Below, one piece after another: positions 32,158 to 41,898 of a stretch of 64,000 nucleotides of DNA (position 1 is its first letter; every line of letters begins with the position of its first letter). This stretch comes from Flavobacteriales bacterium (lineage in GTDB: Bacteria; Bacteroidota; Bacteroidia; Flavobacteriales; UBA1820). A model generated the notes under the pieces. The model did not search any database, was not told the DNA's origin, and saw only the letters and a list, made by a program, of their open reading frames with translations. Where the stretch lies: positions 155,721-219,720 of the forward strand of contig QALN01000006.1 in NCBI GenBank assembly GCA_003150615.1, given 5' to 3'. The translations under genes and the position numbers were made by a program.

Positions 32158-32415
32158 TTATTCGTTGTCTTTTTCTTTGCTCTTTTTTTTCGGGGAATAG
32201 AATATTGCAATCACTTCTATCACGAAGCCCAGTATAACTATCAGCGGCGCCCAGAAAATGCGCCTTTGCGAAAATATTTCCTCGCTGAATTTGGTCAGGT
32301 CTTCGTCGTTCCCTCCGCTCATGATGTAGAATCCCATGAGGATTACCACCATGCCGAGGGCCATAAGTGCGTAGTTCGTTTTGGAAAACAGGAAAGTATG
32401 CTGTGATTTTTTCAT
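32158..32415 (-). CDS. DUF3098 small membrane protein
   Basis: 85 residues with two membrane segments (NYALMALGMVVILMGFYIMS and IFWAPLIVILGFVIEVIAIF), a short polar loop (GGNDEDLTKFSEEIFSQRR) and a Lys-rich tail. The pattern fits DUF3098, a Bacteroidota family of unknown function that almost always sits between ftsX and uppP, as here. An upstream TTG at 32466 overlaps the ftsX stop, but ATG 32415 is the better start. Confidence 0.9.
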   Translation of the reverse strand: MKKSQHTFLFSKTNYALMALGMVVILMGFYIMSGGNDEDLTKFSEEIFSQRRIFWAPLIVILGFVIEVIAIFYSPKKKSKEKDNE

Positions 32416-32462
32416 ATTGACGGGAGGTTGTCGTTTCTTGGTTCTTTTTTTGTGTTCGTATG

Positions 32463-33341
32463 TCAATAGTAAAGGTCCTCGGCGTCCATGCGGAGGAATT
32501 TACGTATGGCAAAACGTCCGCTCAGTACGTTGATGACGGCCGATATGGCTATCACGGCCGCGAAGAGTATGCCTATCATTTCAAAATCGATGATGATGCG
32601 GTATTCGCTCTGCCAGCGGTAGAGGTAGTATATTATGCCCGAAAGCATAGCTATGGCTATAAATGCGCTCAGAAGACCGTTCAGCAACAGGCGTGTTATG
32701 AACGGGCGGCTTATGAACTGGCGTGTAGCCCCGACCAACTGCATGGTTTTGATGGTGAAACGTTTCGAGTATATCGTCAGGCGCACGGAGTTGTTTATCA
32801 GAAGTACGGAAATGACCAGAAAGAGCGCGGCAAAAACGGACAGCCAAAGGCTTATGGCGCGTATGTTGGAGTTTATCTCGTCGAGCATCAGGCGGTTGTA
32901 GTCTACCGAGGCGACGAGTTCGTTTTTCATCAGTTCGGCGCTGACAGAATCGACAGTGGCGCTCTGTGCGTACGGGGCTTTGAAAAATACGTCTATCTTG
33001 TCGCTAAGGGGGTTTTCTCCTATGAAATCGACGAAATCACCGCCGAGGTCGGCTTTGAGCGTTTCCAATGCGTCCTTACGGCTGACGTATGCGGCTCCTT
33101 TGGCATAATCGGACACTTCGATAGAGCGCATCAGTTGTTTTACATCCTGTTCTTTGGCCGTACTTTTGAGTGTTACCCCTACTGCGAAGTTTTCCTTTAT
33201 ATGGGCCGAGAGCTTGTCGGTGGAAAGCACCAGGAGTCCTATCAGTCCGGCTACAAAGAGTACCAGGGTGGTGCTCACCACGACCGATACGTACGATGAA
33301 CGTACTCTGCGGCGTTCGTATTTTTCTTTTTTGTTTTTCAT
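32463..33341 (-). CDS. ftsX: Cell division protein FtsX
   Basis: 292 residues. Basic N-terminus, TM1 (about 17 to 40), extracellular domain (about 41 to 165), then three membrane helices with the FtsX-family hallmark RLTIYSKRFTIKTMQLVGATRQFI in the first cytoplasmic loop (split across motif RLTIYSKR and MQLVGAT). With FtsE it forms an ABC-type complex that activates periplasmic or surface peptidoglycan hydrolases at division. ftsE is not in the neighbourhood, which is normal in Bacteroidota. First gene of the ftsX-DUF3098-uppP run. Confidence 0.94.
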   Translation of the reverse strand: MKNKKEKYERRRVRSSYVSVVVSTTLVLFVAGLIGLLVLSTDKLSAHIKENFAVGVTLKSTAKEQDVKQLMRSIEVSDYAKGAAYVSRKDALETLKADLGGDFVDFIGENPLSDKIDVFFKAPYAQSATVDSVSAELMKNELVASVDYNRLMLDEINSNIRAISLWLSVFAALFLVISVLLINNSVRLTIYSKRFTIKTMQLVGATRQFISRPFITRLLLNGLLSAFIAIAMLSGIIYYLYRWQSEYRIIIDFEMIGILFAAVIAISAVINVLSGRFAIRKFLRMDAEDLYY

Positions 33342-33441
33342 CGGGCCAAAAGAGAATGCTTTGTGTTTGTCACGGCTAAATTAGTAAAAAGCTGGCAATA
33401 ATCGCGCTTTCCCGATACGGCAATGCGAATATTTGTGGTAA

Positions 33442-33483
33442 AACACGAAAGGGGACGCCTATATAGGCGTCCCCTTTCGTGTT
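33442..33483. terminator. 42-bp perfect palindrome downstream of the AsmA-like gene
   Basis: Arms of 21 bp (outer AACACGAAAGGGGACGCC) meet at TAT|ATA. No T tract follows on either strand. It lies 15 bp beyond the stop of the AsmA-like gene and about 100 bp upstream of ftsX. Confidence 0.65.
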
Positions 33484-33498
33484 GCGGACTTGGTATTT

Positions 33499-36150
33499 TT
33501 AAGATTTTTTCTTGAACAATCCTTTGAGCGCTTCGGACGCCTTGTCCTTGAGTTTTTCGCTTTCTTCCTGTATTTTCTCTTCGGCTTTGGCTTTTACCTC
33601 TTCTTTGGCTTTTTCGGCAGCTTTCTGGGTTTCGGACTTCAGATAGTCGCCGAGCGAAGGGCTGTGATCGGGGCCGTAAGCTATTCCGTATTTGGGGCTT
33701 GTTGCCGGGCCGGTGATAAGAGTGGCTATGTCGAGCGTTTCTCCTACCGAAGTCTTCACTCCGAGCGAAGTGAGAGCCGATACAGCCTTGTCTATCGTCT
33801 GGTTGATGTTTTCCGGCAACATTTTGCGCGGCACTTTCAAATCTGCGAGCATGTCCAGGTTGAAACCTTCAAGGTTCATTCCTCCGGATAGTTTGGTGTC
33901 TATTCCTGCCACTTTGAACGATGTTGGGGCTATTGTCAGTTTTCCTTCCGATATGGTGTAGCTGAGGTTGAGGTCGCTCACCTTAGGATTGTTTTCAAGC
34001 GCTTTTATGCCCAGGGCCATTCCTATGGATTTTGTGAACTGGCTGTTTTTCAGTTCAAGATCGGCCGTTTTGAGCTCGCCTTTACTGTTCATTGTGTTGT
34101 AAACGGGGCTCATTGTTTTGTCCAGGCGCGTTCCGAGGTTGACCTGGCCGCTCACGCGTCCGCTGACCGAACCGGCTACTGGAGCGATCTTTTTGACACT
34201 GGGGAACATGTCGGCCAGTGCCGGGATATCCAGCGAGGAAAGGCCGAACTTCATGTCTACTTCGGCGTTTTCAGGCTTTTTAGCATTGTATGACCCGGAA
34301 GCGTTGACTTTGCCGTCGGCTACTTTCATGGTTATTCCTTGCAGGTACGCTATTTGGTCGTAAAGTCCGAGGTGGCCTTTTATGTCGCTTACGTCTATGC
34401 CGTCGTACGATACTTTCTTAAGGTCGAGTTCGGTGTCGAATTTTATGTTCTTTGGCAGTGTTATTGGCGAGGTATGTGTGTCGGCCGTGCCGTTTTCCGC
34501 TTTGTTCTCAGTCTTGGCCGGGGCGGATGCGGTGGCAGTGGAATCGGCCGGCATGAGAGATGAAAGGTCGAGGTTCGTTGACGATACCTTCAGGTTGCCT
34601 TTGAGTTCTTTTCCTTTCAGGTAGTATGCCAGATAGTTTTCCAGAGCTCCCTTCAGCGATAGGTCGCTGTTGCCTATTTTGAGGTCGAGTGCGCGTAAGT
34701 CGAGCGCTTTAGGTGAGAATATGAGTTGTGCGCGTGGTATCTCCACTGGCTGGGATACGGATTTGGTTGCGTACACCATATTGTTTATGTTGACGCTGCC
34801 GTCGGCTTTAAAGGCTTCGTAATTTCCTTTTTCAAGTGTGGACAGGCGTCCTGCGATGCTCACGTCGGCATCGATAGTGCCGGATACCTTGTCGTCTTTT
34901 TCAAGCGGCATCACATCGCGCAGCGACGCTATGTCGAGTTTCGTTTTCAGCGCGGCCTTTATATCCGGGTCGCTTATCGGTGTGGAAAGGAACATAGTGG
35001 CGGTAAGCGGGCTGCCGGCTATGGCCATCGTGCATTTCGACATGTTCACTGTCATTGCGTCGAGCGAAGAACTCTGCGGGCTGACAACCCTTACGTCTAT
35101 ATTTATGTCGTCTATCGATTTAGGCAGCGATGGGTACTGTATACGTCCGTTTTCGGCCTTGAGCAGGAGGTCTATCGCAGGCATTTTATTTTCGCCGTAC
35201 ACGCCTTTTACGGTACCGGCGGTCTCAAAGGTGCCTTGTGTTTTGACTCCGTCCAGCATTTTGGCGTACTGGGGAGGAAGCATTGCCAGCAACGATGAGA
35301 ATTCCGTCTTTCCCGATCCGAGGCGAACGTCCAGGTCCATTCCGCCGCCGTCGAGCATAGCCACCGAACCTTCGCACAGAAGATCTATGCCGTTGAGGCT
35401 CAAATTGTATTTTTCACCTTTGGTATCTACAGTGAACACCATCTTGTCCATGTCCACATCGAGGGTTATATCACCGGTAATGCGTGCGTCTTTTACGTAT
35501 TTAGTACCGTCCATAGCAAAAGTGACGGTGTCTATTCTGGTGACTGTGGACAATGCGAACTGTTGTGAACGCATCGAGCCGCTTCCCGTGTGAGTGAATC
35601 CTCCTATATGCGCTTCCATGGCCGATGTTGAATCCGTGTAGTTGACCGTAGCATCGGTGATACCGTACTTTTTGAGGTCTATGTTCAGCGCTACGGACGA
35701 TGTGTCGGACGGGGACTCTTCCGGTGCGGCGTCGGACGGTTTTACTATGTCGTAGTTGGCCGAGCCGTCTTTTGCCGTAACGATGTTTATAACCGGGCTT
35801 TTAACACCTACTTCGCGTATTGTAGGCGAGCCGGAGAATACGCTCATTATATCCACCACGGCGTACATTTCCGGGGTGCTGATGAGTTTTGTGCCTTCGA
35901 ATTTGCCGGTACCTTCTATCGAAAAATTCTTTGCCGAGAGGGTGAAGTTGGGAAAATCCGAAAACAGAGAGAAGTCTATGTCTGAAGGCTCTACCACTAT
36001 CTTGGCCGTGAGCGATTCGTTTGCCGCGTCCAGAGCCGCGGCTATTATTTTATCCTTGAAAAAATAAGGAATGGCTATCATGGCAACGATGATAAGCCCG
36101 ATGACCGAGCCCAGTGTTATGGCTGCGATTTTCAATGCTTTGTTTTTCAT
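33499..36150 (-). CDS. AsmA-family envelope protein
   Basis: 883 residues. One N-terminal membrane anchor (about 9 to 31, IAAITLGSVIGLIIVAMIAI) is followed by the AsmA N-terminal domain (IDFSLFSDFPNFTLSAKNFS) and a very long beta-rich periplasmic groove. A C-terminal AsmA-like region (LDMLADLKVPRKMLPENINQ) and a Lys/Glu-rich helical tail close it. AsmA-like proteins are bridge-type lipid carriers between inner and outer membrane, related to TamB and YhdP. A low-complexity stretch (TATASAPAKTENKAENGTAD) interrupts the groove near residue 540. Monocistronic. Confidence 0.9.
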   Translation of the reverse strand: MKNKALKIAAITLGSVIGLIIVAMIAIPYFFKDKIIAAALDAANESLTAKIVVEPSDIDFSLFSDFPNFTLSAKNFSIEGTGKFEGTKLISTPEMYAVVDIMSVFSGSPTIREVGVKSPVINIVTAKDGSANYDIVKPSDAAPEESPSDTSSVALNIDLKKYGITDATVNYTDSTSAMEAHIGGFTHTGSGSMRSQQFALSTVTRIDTVTFAMDGTKYVKDARITGDITLDVDMDKMVFTVDTKGEKYNLSLNGIDLLCEGSVAMLDGGGMDLDVRLGSGKTEFSSLLAMLPPQYAKMLDGVKTQGTFETAGTVKGVYGENKMPAIDLLLKAENGRIQYPSLPKSIDDINIDVRVVSPQSSSLDAMTVNMSKCTMAIAGSPLTATMFLSTPISDPDIKAALKTKLDIASLRDVMPLEKDDKVSGTIDADVSIAGRLSTLEKGNYEAFKADGSVNINNMVYATKSVSQPVEIPRAQLIFSPKALDLRALDLKIGNSDLSLKGALENYLAYYLKGKELKGNLKVSSTNLDLSSLMPADSTATASAPAKTENKAENGTADTHTSPITLPKNIKFDTELDLKKVSYDGIDVSDIKGHLGLYDQIAYLQGITMKVADGKVNASGSYNAKKPENAEVDMKFGLSSLDIPALADMFPSVKKIAPVAGSVSGRVSGQVNLGTRLDKTMSPVYNTMNSKGELKTADLELKNSQFTKSIGMALGIKALENNPKVSDLNLSYTISEGKLTIAPTSFKVAGIDTKLSGGMNLEGFNLDMLADLKVPRKMLPENINQTIDKAVSALTSLGVKTSVGETLDIATLITGPATSPKYGIAYGPDHSPSLGDYLKSETQKAAEKAKEEVKAKAEEKIQEESEKLKDKASEALKGLFKKKS

Positions 36151-36272
36151 GCCGTTTTATATTTTAAGTTTTTATTTCCTGTAAACAAATACTATGCTAA
36201 GTTACGATTATTGGCGCAGAAACCCATCAATGGCGGTTAAAATTTTATAAGCTAAAAAATATAGCAAAAAAA

Positions 36273-36313
36273 TGGTAAAAAGTGGGAAATTGTGGTAAAA
36301 AAGATTAATTTTG
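36273..36313 (+). promoter_or_regulatory. MraZ box and promoter of the dcw cluster
   Basis: Three TGG(T/G)AA repeats begin at 36273, 36283 and 36293, exactly 10 bp apart, the known layout of MraZ operators (direct repeats on one face of the helix). A TAATTTTG box at 36306 to 36313 follows, 20 bp before the mraZ ATG. Autorepression of the cluster by MraZ is expected. Confidence 0.82.
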
Positions 36314-36332
36314 AACGGTAAAAAACGTGCGG

Positions 36333-36806
36333 ATGCAAATACTTGAAACATATACCGTAAAGCCCGACTCAAAAGGTCGTCTGGCGCTGCCTTCCGGCTT
36401 GCGCAAGGCGCTTGGCGGGGATGTTGTGACCGGCGGTTTTTTTCTCCGCCGTTCGATGCACGGACGGTGTCTGGAAATGTATCCGTCGTCTTCGTGGGAA
36501 AAGGAGCTGGAAAAAGTCCAGGGTCTCAATCCTTACGTGAGGGAGCACCGTAGTTTTATACGCCGTTTTATGGCCGGAGTGCGTTTCGTCGAAGCCGATG
36601 CGGCGGGGAGGGTTAATGTCCCTTCCGATTTGGCCAGATGGGCCGGTTTCGGGACTGATGTCGTACTTTCCCCTGTGGGAGGATTTTTTGAAGTGTGGGA
36701 TGCTCAGGCTTATGAAGACGCTCTTGCCTTGGGGGAAGGAATGTACGGAGAGATGGCCGAACGCATAATGGGGGACAGCAGGCCTCTCCAGGAGAAGGTG
36801 TTGTAG
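36333..36806 (+). CDS. mraZ: Transcriptional regulator MraZ
   Basis: 157 residues, two SpoVT/AbrB-like repeats. The first DxKGRLALP-type motif is KPDSKGRLALPSGLR, the second is EADAAGRVNVPSDLARWAG, both in the expected order. MraZ forms a ring that binds phased TGG repeats upstream of its own gene and represses the division and cell wall cluster. GTG 36327 gives two more residues; ATG 36333 is preferred. It stands first in the cluster, 128 bp before rsmH. Confidence 0.95.
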   Translation: MQILETYTVKPDSKGRLALPSGLRKALGGDVVTGGFFLRRSMHGRCLEMYPSSSWEKELEKVQGLNPYVREHRSFIRRFMAGVRFVEADAAGRVNVPSDLARWAGFGTDVVLSPVGGFFEVWDAQAYEDALALGEGMYGEMAERIMGDSRPLQEKVL

Positions 36807-36933
36807 GCGTGTGATGATGGTTGTGTGAAAAAACTCTTTTGTGTGCCGTGCTGCGACGTGTGTGACCGGAAGGTAATATACCGTTGTTTTGTCCGGCAGG
36901 AAAAGGAAAATTTACCCTGAATATATATAAGCG

Positions 36934-37866
36934 ATGGATCCGCAGTATCATAATCCCGTTTTGTTGTCCGAATCGATGGAAGGATTGAATATAAACCCTT
37001 CCGGAATTTATGTGGACGTGACTTTCGGCGGCGGGGGGCATTCGCGGGCTATCCTGTCGCGGTTGGGGCCCGACGGCCGCCTTATAGCTTTCGACCAGGA
37101 TTCGGACGCGGCTGCCAATGCCATAGATGACGACCGGTTTATGCTGATACCTCAGAATTTCCGCCATATGAAAAACTACCTGCGTTTTTACCGCGTGGAA
37201 CGTGTTGACGGGATACTGGCCGATCTGGGGGTCTCGTCGCATCAGTTCGATACGCCTTCGCGCGGGTTTACCATACGTGAGGACGGGCCGTTGGATATGA
37301 GGATGAACCGTTCGGCCGATCTGACGGCTGCCGATATTGTGAACGGCTATGGCGAGGCTGAATTGTCGCAGCTGCTTTACAATTACGGCGAAGTGAAGCA
37401 ATCCCGTGCCGTTGCTTCCAGGATAATTAAAAACCGTCCGGTGGAAACTACCGGACAGCTTATCGCTCTGCTGAAAGGTTTTGCCCCTGCATTGCGCGAG
37501 AACAAGTTCGCGGCTCAGGTTTTTCAGGCTCTCAGGATAGCGGTTAACGATGAAATGGGGGCATTGGAGGATTTCCTGGAACAAAGCTCGCAGGTACTCG
37601 GACAGGGCGGACGTTTGTGTGTCATATCGTACCACAGCCTCGAGGACCGTTTAGTGAAGAATTATATCCGCGCCGGTAATTTTTCCGGAGAGGCGGAAAA
37701 GGATTTTTACGGCAATACGCTCAGTCCGCTGCGCGCTGTCAACCGTAAGGTGATAACGCCTTCGCAACAGGAGTTGGCCGAAAACAGCCGTTCGCGGAGC
37801 GCGAAATTGCGCGTGGCTGAAAAAGTATGTGCGGGAAAGAAAGTATTACCGGGATTTAAAGAATAA
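36934..37866 (+). CDS. rsmH: 16S rRNA (cytosine(1402)-N4)-methyltransferase
   Basis: 310 residues. The opening HNPVLLSESMEGL, SAM-binding YVDVTFGGGGHSRAIL, and the closing VISYHSLEDRLVKNYIR are hallmark RsmH (MraW) motifs. The enzyme methylates N4 of C1402 in the decoding centre. Second gene of the dcw cluster as in most bacteria; the ftsL-like gene follows 8 bp later. Confidence 0.97.
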   Translation: MDPQYHNPVLLSESMEGLNINPSGIYVDVTFGGGGHSRAILSRLGPDGRLIAFDQDSDAAANAIDDDRFMLIPQNFRHMKNYLRFYRVERVDGILADLGVSSHQFDTPSRGFTIREDGPLDMRMNRSADLTAADIVNGYGEAELSQLLYNYGEVKQSRAVASRIIKNRPVETTGQLIALLKGFAPALRENKFAAQVFQALRIAVNDEMGALEDFLEQSSQVLGQGGRLCVISYHSLEDRLVKNYIRAGNFSGEAEKDFYGNTLSPLRAVNRKVITPSQQELAENSRSRSAKLRVAEKVCAGKKVLPGFKE

Positions 37867-37874
37867 TAAAGATT

Positions 37875-38186
37875 ATGAACCCTTTGAACCAACTGGCAAA
37901 ACTGATACGCGGCGATTATTTCAATCCCGTGATGTGGCGTGCGGTACTGGTAGTGGTGGTTATTTCGTTCACTATGGTGTACAGTTCCGCTTCGATGGAC
38001 CAGAAGGTATACCGTTTGCGCAAACTATCGGAGGAGAAAAATACGTTGGCCACACAGTACGTGGAAATACAGTCGGAAATATCGCAGGTGAGAATGGAGA
38101 GCGGGCTTTTGGAGGAGTTCCGCGCGCGCGGTTTCGAGGTTTCGGACCAACCGGCGAGCTTGATAAGGGTAGAGGATGATAAATAA
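37875..38186 (+). CDS. ftsL: FtsL-like cell division protein
   Basis: 103 residues. Cytoplasmic opening, one membrane helix (about 22 to 40, AVLVVVVISFTMVYSSASM), then a periplasmic coiled coil (VYRLRKLSEEKNTLATQYVE) and a short tail. Sequence conservation in FtsL is low, and the call rests on topology, size and place between rsmH and ftsI. FtsL works with FtsB and FtsQ to activate the FtsWI synthase. Confidence 0.88.
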   Translation: MNPLNQLAKLIRGDYFNPVMWRAVLVVVVISFTMVYSSASMDQKVYRLRKLSEEKNTLATQYVEIQSEISQVRMESGLLEEFRARGFEVSDQPASLIRVEDDK

Positions 38187-38254
38187 ATGTTTAATACGGC
38201 AGGATGTCGTCTTAGGTTTATATTTAAAGACAATACAATATATAAAAGCGAAAT

Positions 38255-40312
38255 ATGGCAACTGGAATGGAAAATATTGAGCCTGCGGTTGAAAAGGAAG
38301 TCGGAAAAGGCTCGTTGGCTGTTTTCGGCATATTCGCTTTTTTGGGTATAGGGGCTTTTTTCGCAGTGTTCGTCTTTATGATGGTCACCGCTTTTACCGG
38401 CAACGATCTTCGCGCCGAGGCCAACAACCGCATAATACAGGAACGCGAGGTGCCTTCCCGCTGGGGCAATATATATTCTTCGGACGGCTACCTGATGGCA
38501 TCCACTGTGCTCAAATACGATATTTACTGGGATATAACCGTTCCGAAAAAGCATATATACGAGGATGCTGTAGTCGATGGAGAGCGGGTGAAAAATATTT
38601 CCGCACTATGCGATTCGTTGGGAAAATATTTTCCGAAGCGCTCTTCCGCGGGTTGGAAACGTTATTTTGCGTCCGCCCGTGAAAAGAAAAACCGCTATCT
38701 GCTGATAGCCAGAGGTGTGTCGCAGGCCGAGAGGGACCTTATGCTTACCTTTCCTATTTTCAAATATTTCGCCATGAAAAAGTCCCCTGTGCAAAGCGGG
38801 GTGATAATAAACGAATATTCCGTCCGCGTGAATCCGCTGGGCAATCTGGCGCGGCGTCTTATCGGGTATTCCGACGACAACAAGGCTTATGTGGGTGCCG
38901 AAGGGTACTACGTGTCTTTGCTCAAGGGGCGTCCCGGATCGAGGATGATGCAGAAGATACGGAACGAGTGGAAACCTTTGGCCGACGGAAACAAAAAAGA
39001 CCCGGTGGACGGCAAGGATTTGGTGCTTACGATAGATGCCCGCCTTCAGAACATAGCTCACAAAGCACTGGAAGAGCATCTTCTGAAATGGAGTGCCGAA
39101 CGCGGTTGTGTAGCGATAATGGACGTTAAAACCGGTGCGCTCAAAGCCATGGTCAACCTGGGGGAGATAGGACAGGGCCGCTATTCCGAGGAACTGAATT
39201 ACGCTGTGGGCGAAAAGAGCGATCCGGGTTCGACGTTCAAACTGATGACAATGCTGGCCATGCTGGAGGAGGGTGTTGTGGATACTGCCCAGAAAGTAGA
39301 TACCGAAAAAGGCGTATATACCATTTACGGTCGTCATGTAAGGGATTACAAGGCCGGAGGTTACGGTGTGATATCCCTGCGCAAGGCTTTTGTCAAGTCT
39401 TCCAATACGGGTATAGTAAAAACAGCGTACGGCAATTTCAAAGACCGTCCTGAGGCGTTTATAAACCGACTGCTCAAGATGCAGGTAGGGCAGAAAACGG
39501 GAATAGACATAGCCGGGGAGCCGGATCCTTATGTACCTATACCTGGTTCGCGCAAATGGTCCGGCATATCGATGCCTTGGACGTCATATGGTTACGAGGT
39601 GCAGCTCACGCCGCTACAGACGCTTGCGTTCTATAATGCCGTGGCTAACGATGGCGTTTACCTCGAACCGCACATACTCTCGCAGGTGAGGGACAACAGC
39701 CGTGTAATAAAAGAAGTAAAACCCAAATCCAAAGGCAAGATAGCATCGGACAGAAGCATACGCATAGTGCAGGACCTTCTCAAACACGTGGTGGACGACC
39801 GCGACGGCACGGCGCACCGCGCATGTTACGATGAGAACTTACGTATAGCCGGTAAAACCGGTACTGCGCAATATAATTACGGACGCGGCGAACCAATGCA
39901 GTACATGGTTTCGTTTGCAGGGTATTTTCCTTATGATGCCCCTGAGTATTCTATTGTCGTTTGCATTTACCGCCCAAAAGGTTACGGTTTGTCTGGCGGC
40001 GTTATATCGGCTCCGGTGGCAAAGCAGATAGCGTGGGATATGTATTCATCAACGCCGAAGGAAGTGTATGTGTACGATGGCCCGAAGAGCGGGGAGTATT
40101 CTTCGCTCGAAAAAGCTCCTGAAATAGATGCCCGGCCCGGAAAAATGCCTTCAGTGAAAGGTCTGTATGCGTCGGATGCCGTAGCGGCCCTTGAAAAAAT
40201 GGGGCTTAAGGTGGAGATAAGCGGCGGGGTGGGACGCATAACACACCAGTCCCTCTCTCCCGGAAGCATATTTAAAGAAGGACAGAAAGTGATACTTACA
40301 GTTAAAAAATAA
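38255..40312 (+). CDS. ftsI: Division-specific penicillin-binding protein (FtsI/PBP3-type, with PASTA domain)
   Basis: 685 residues. One membrane helix (about 24 to 48), a dimerisation domain (REVPSRWGNIYSSDGYLMAS), and a transpeptidase domain. The latter has SxxK in PGSTFKLM, SxN in KSSNTG, and KTGT in AGKTGTAQ. It closes with a C-terminal PASTA domain (VKGLYASDAVAALEKMGLKV). It crosslinks septal peptidoglycan in the periplasm with FtsW. The PASTA domain is usual in Bacteroidota and absent in E. coli FtsI. Fourth gene of the cluster. Confidence 0.96.
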   Translation: MATGMENIEPAVEKEVGKGSLAVFGIFAFLGIGAFFAVFVFMMVTAFTGNDLRAEANNRIIQEREVPSRWGNIYSSDGYLMASTVLKYDIYWDITVPKKHIYEDAVVDGERVKNISALCDSLGKYFPKRSSAGWKRYFASAREKKNRYLLIARGVSQAERDLMLTFPIFKYFAMKKSPVQSGVIINEYSVRVNPLGNLARRLIGYSDDNKAYVGAEGYYVSLLKGRPGSRMMQKIRNEWKPLADGNKKDPVDGKDLVLTIDARLQNIAHKALEEHLLKWSAERGCVAIMDVKTGALKAMVNLGEIGQGRYSEELNYAVGEKSDPGSTFKLMTMLAMLEEGVVDTAQKVDTEKGVYTIYGRHVRDYKAGGYGVISLRKAFVKSSNTGIVKTAYGNFKDRPEAFINRLLKMQVGQKTGIDIAGEPDPYVPIPGSRKWSGISMPWTSYGYEVQLTPLQTLAFYNAVANDGVYLEPHILSQVRDNSRVIKEVKPKSKGKIASDRSIRIVQDLLKHVVDDRDGTAHRACYDENLRIAGKTGTAQYNYGRGEPMQYMVSFAGYFPYDAPEYSIVVCIYRPKGYGLSGGVISAPVAKQIAWDMYSSTPKEVYVYDGPKSGEYSSLEKAPEIDARPGKMPSVKGLYASDAVAALEKMGLKVEISGGVGRITHQSLSPGSIFKEGQKVILTVKK

Positions 40313-40328
40313 AATATCATCCATAAAT

Positions 40329-41780
40329 ATGACGCTCGAAGATATATTATCCGGTATAAGATACGAAACGCTCTGCGGATGCGCATCTGTGGAGGTGCGG
40401 GAAATAACGTTCGATTCCCGTGCTGCGGTTAAGGGCAGCGTATTCGTTGCGATAGAGGGGACTCAGGCCGACGGGCACGATTTTGTCGGCAAAGCCGTAG
40501 AAAACGGCTGCACGGCAGTGGTCGTGAGAAAAGCGCCTGCCGATATGCCGTCCGGGGTGACTTGCGTTAAGGTGGATGATACATCGCTTTCACTTGGGCT
40601 CATGGCGCGTAATTTTTACGGAAACCCTACTTCGCGGATAAAACTGGTGGGTGTTTCCGGAACAAACGGCAAGACGACCACAGCCACTCTTTTATACGAA
40701 GTGTTCAGGGCTATGGGTCATAAATGCGGACTTCTTTCCACAGTGAAAAATGTAGTGGATACGGATCAGACGCCGGCCAGACAAACCACACCCGATATAC
40801 TGACTATAAATTCGTTACTTTCGGATATGATATCACGCGGGTGCGAATATTGTTTTATGGAGGTAAGTTCGCATGCGCTGGTGCAAAAACGCGTGGCGGG
40901 GCTTGATTTCGCAGGAGCGGTGTTCTCTAACCTTACGCACGACCATCTGGATTACCATAAGACGTTCGCTGCCTATCGTGACGCTAAGAAACTGCTTTTC
41001 GACGGTCTTTCGCCCGATGCTTTCGCACTGGTCAATGCCGATGACAAGAACGGTCTTTTCATGCTTCAGAATACATCGGCAGGCAAATATACTTACGCTC
41101 TTTCCTCGCTGGCTGACTTTAAGGCGCGGGTAGTGGAAGAAAGTTTCCAGGGGATGCAGATAAATATGGACGGAGCCGAGTTGTGGATACCGCTGGTAGG
41201 CCGTTTCAACGCATACAATGCGTTGGCCGTGTATGCATCGGCAGTACTTCTGGGCTGTGACAGGATTGAGGCGCTCAAGGCTCTGAGCCGCCAGAAAGGT
41301 GTGCGCGGAAGGTTTGAAAACTGGACATCGCCTTCGGGGGTAGTGTGCATAGTCGATTACGCCCATACGCCCGATGCCCTGGACAACGTGATACGCACGG
41401 TGAACGAATTGCGTACAGGCGGTGAACTTTTCACCGTTGTTACAGGATGCGGTGGCGACCGCGACAAGACCAAGCGTCCTGAAATGGCTGCCATAGCCGC
41501 CAACGGGGCCGACCGTGTTATAATGACGGCGGACAACCCGCGTTCGGAGGACCCTATGGATATACTGGAGCAGATGCAGGCCGGGGTGCCTCCTGAGAAA
41601 TATTCCCGCGTGGTGATAAACCCCGACCGGCGCAGCGCCATACGTTCGGCTGCGATGATGTCGAAAAAAGGCGATATAATACTCGTGGCAGGAAAAGGGC
41701 ATGAAACGTACCAGGAGGTAAAAGGAGTGCGCACTCATTTCGACGATATGGAGGAGTTGCACGCCGCACTGTCTGATTGA
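40329..41780 (+). CDS. murE: UDP-MurNAc-tripeptide synthetase MurE
   Basis: 483 residues. ATP-binding VSGTNGKTTTATLL, Mur ligase core YCFMEVSSHALVQ and NLTHDHLDYHKTF, and the amino-acid selecting motif DNPRSEDP, which marks meso-diaminopimelate as the added residue rather than lysine. Cytoplasmic step of peptidoglycan precursor synthesis. It starts 16 bp after ftsI. A 17-bp segment of its 3' part (CCGACCGGCGCAGCGCC at 41623) recurs in the following spacer at 41834. Confidence 0.97.
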   Translation: MTLEDILSGIRYETLCGCASVEVREITFDSRAAVKGSVFVAIEGTQADGHDFVGKAVENGCTAVVVRKAPADMPSGVTCVKVDDTSLSLGLMARNFYGNPTSRIKLVGVSGTNGKTTTATLLYEVFRAMGHKCGLLSTVKNVVDTDQTPARQTTPDILTINSLLSDMISRGCEYCFMEVSSHALVQKRVAGLDFAGAVFSNLTHDHLDYHKTFAAYRDAKKLLFDGLSPDAFALVNADDKNGLFMLQNTSAGKYTYALSSLADFKARVVEESFQGMQINMDGAELWIPLVGRFNAYNALAVYASAVLLGCDRIEALKALSRQKGVRGRFENWTSPSGVVCIVDYAHTPDALDNVIRTVNELRTGGELFTVVTGCGGDRDKTKRPEMAAIAANGADRVIMTADNPRSEDPMDILEQMQAGVPPEKYSRVVINPDRRSAIRSAAMMSKKGDIILVAGKGHETYQEVKGVRTHFDDMEELHAALSD

Positions 41781-41898
41781 CGTCGTGAGGTATGGAGCAT
41801 TAAAGCATCATGGGGTCAAAAAAAACGGGTATTCCGACCGGCGCAGCGCCGTCATTGAATGTAAAGGATAAAGAACGATTAATAGCAGTATACGATAG

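Noticed and set aside
32460..33299. 279-residue frame antisense to ftsX, and similar long antisense frames in corA, the AsmA-like gene, prc and pyrC
   Set aside because: They mirror well-conserved genes on the other strand and have the Tyr/Val/His-rich composition typical of antisense frames in this GC range; no family resemblance.
41623..41855. Mobile repeat in the murE 3' region (CCGACCGGCGCAGCGCC twice)
   Set aside because: Only two 17-bp copies, one inside a coding region; a small local duplication explains it.
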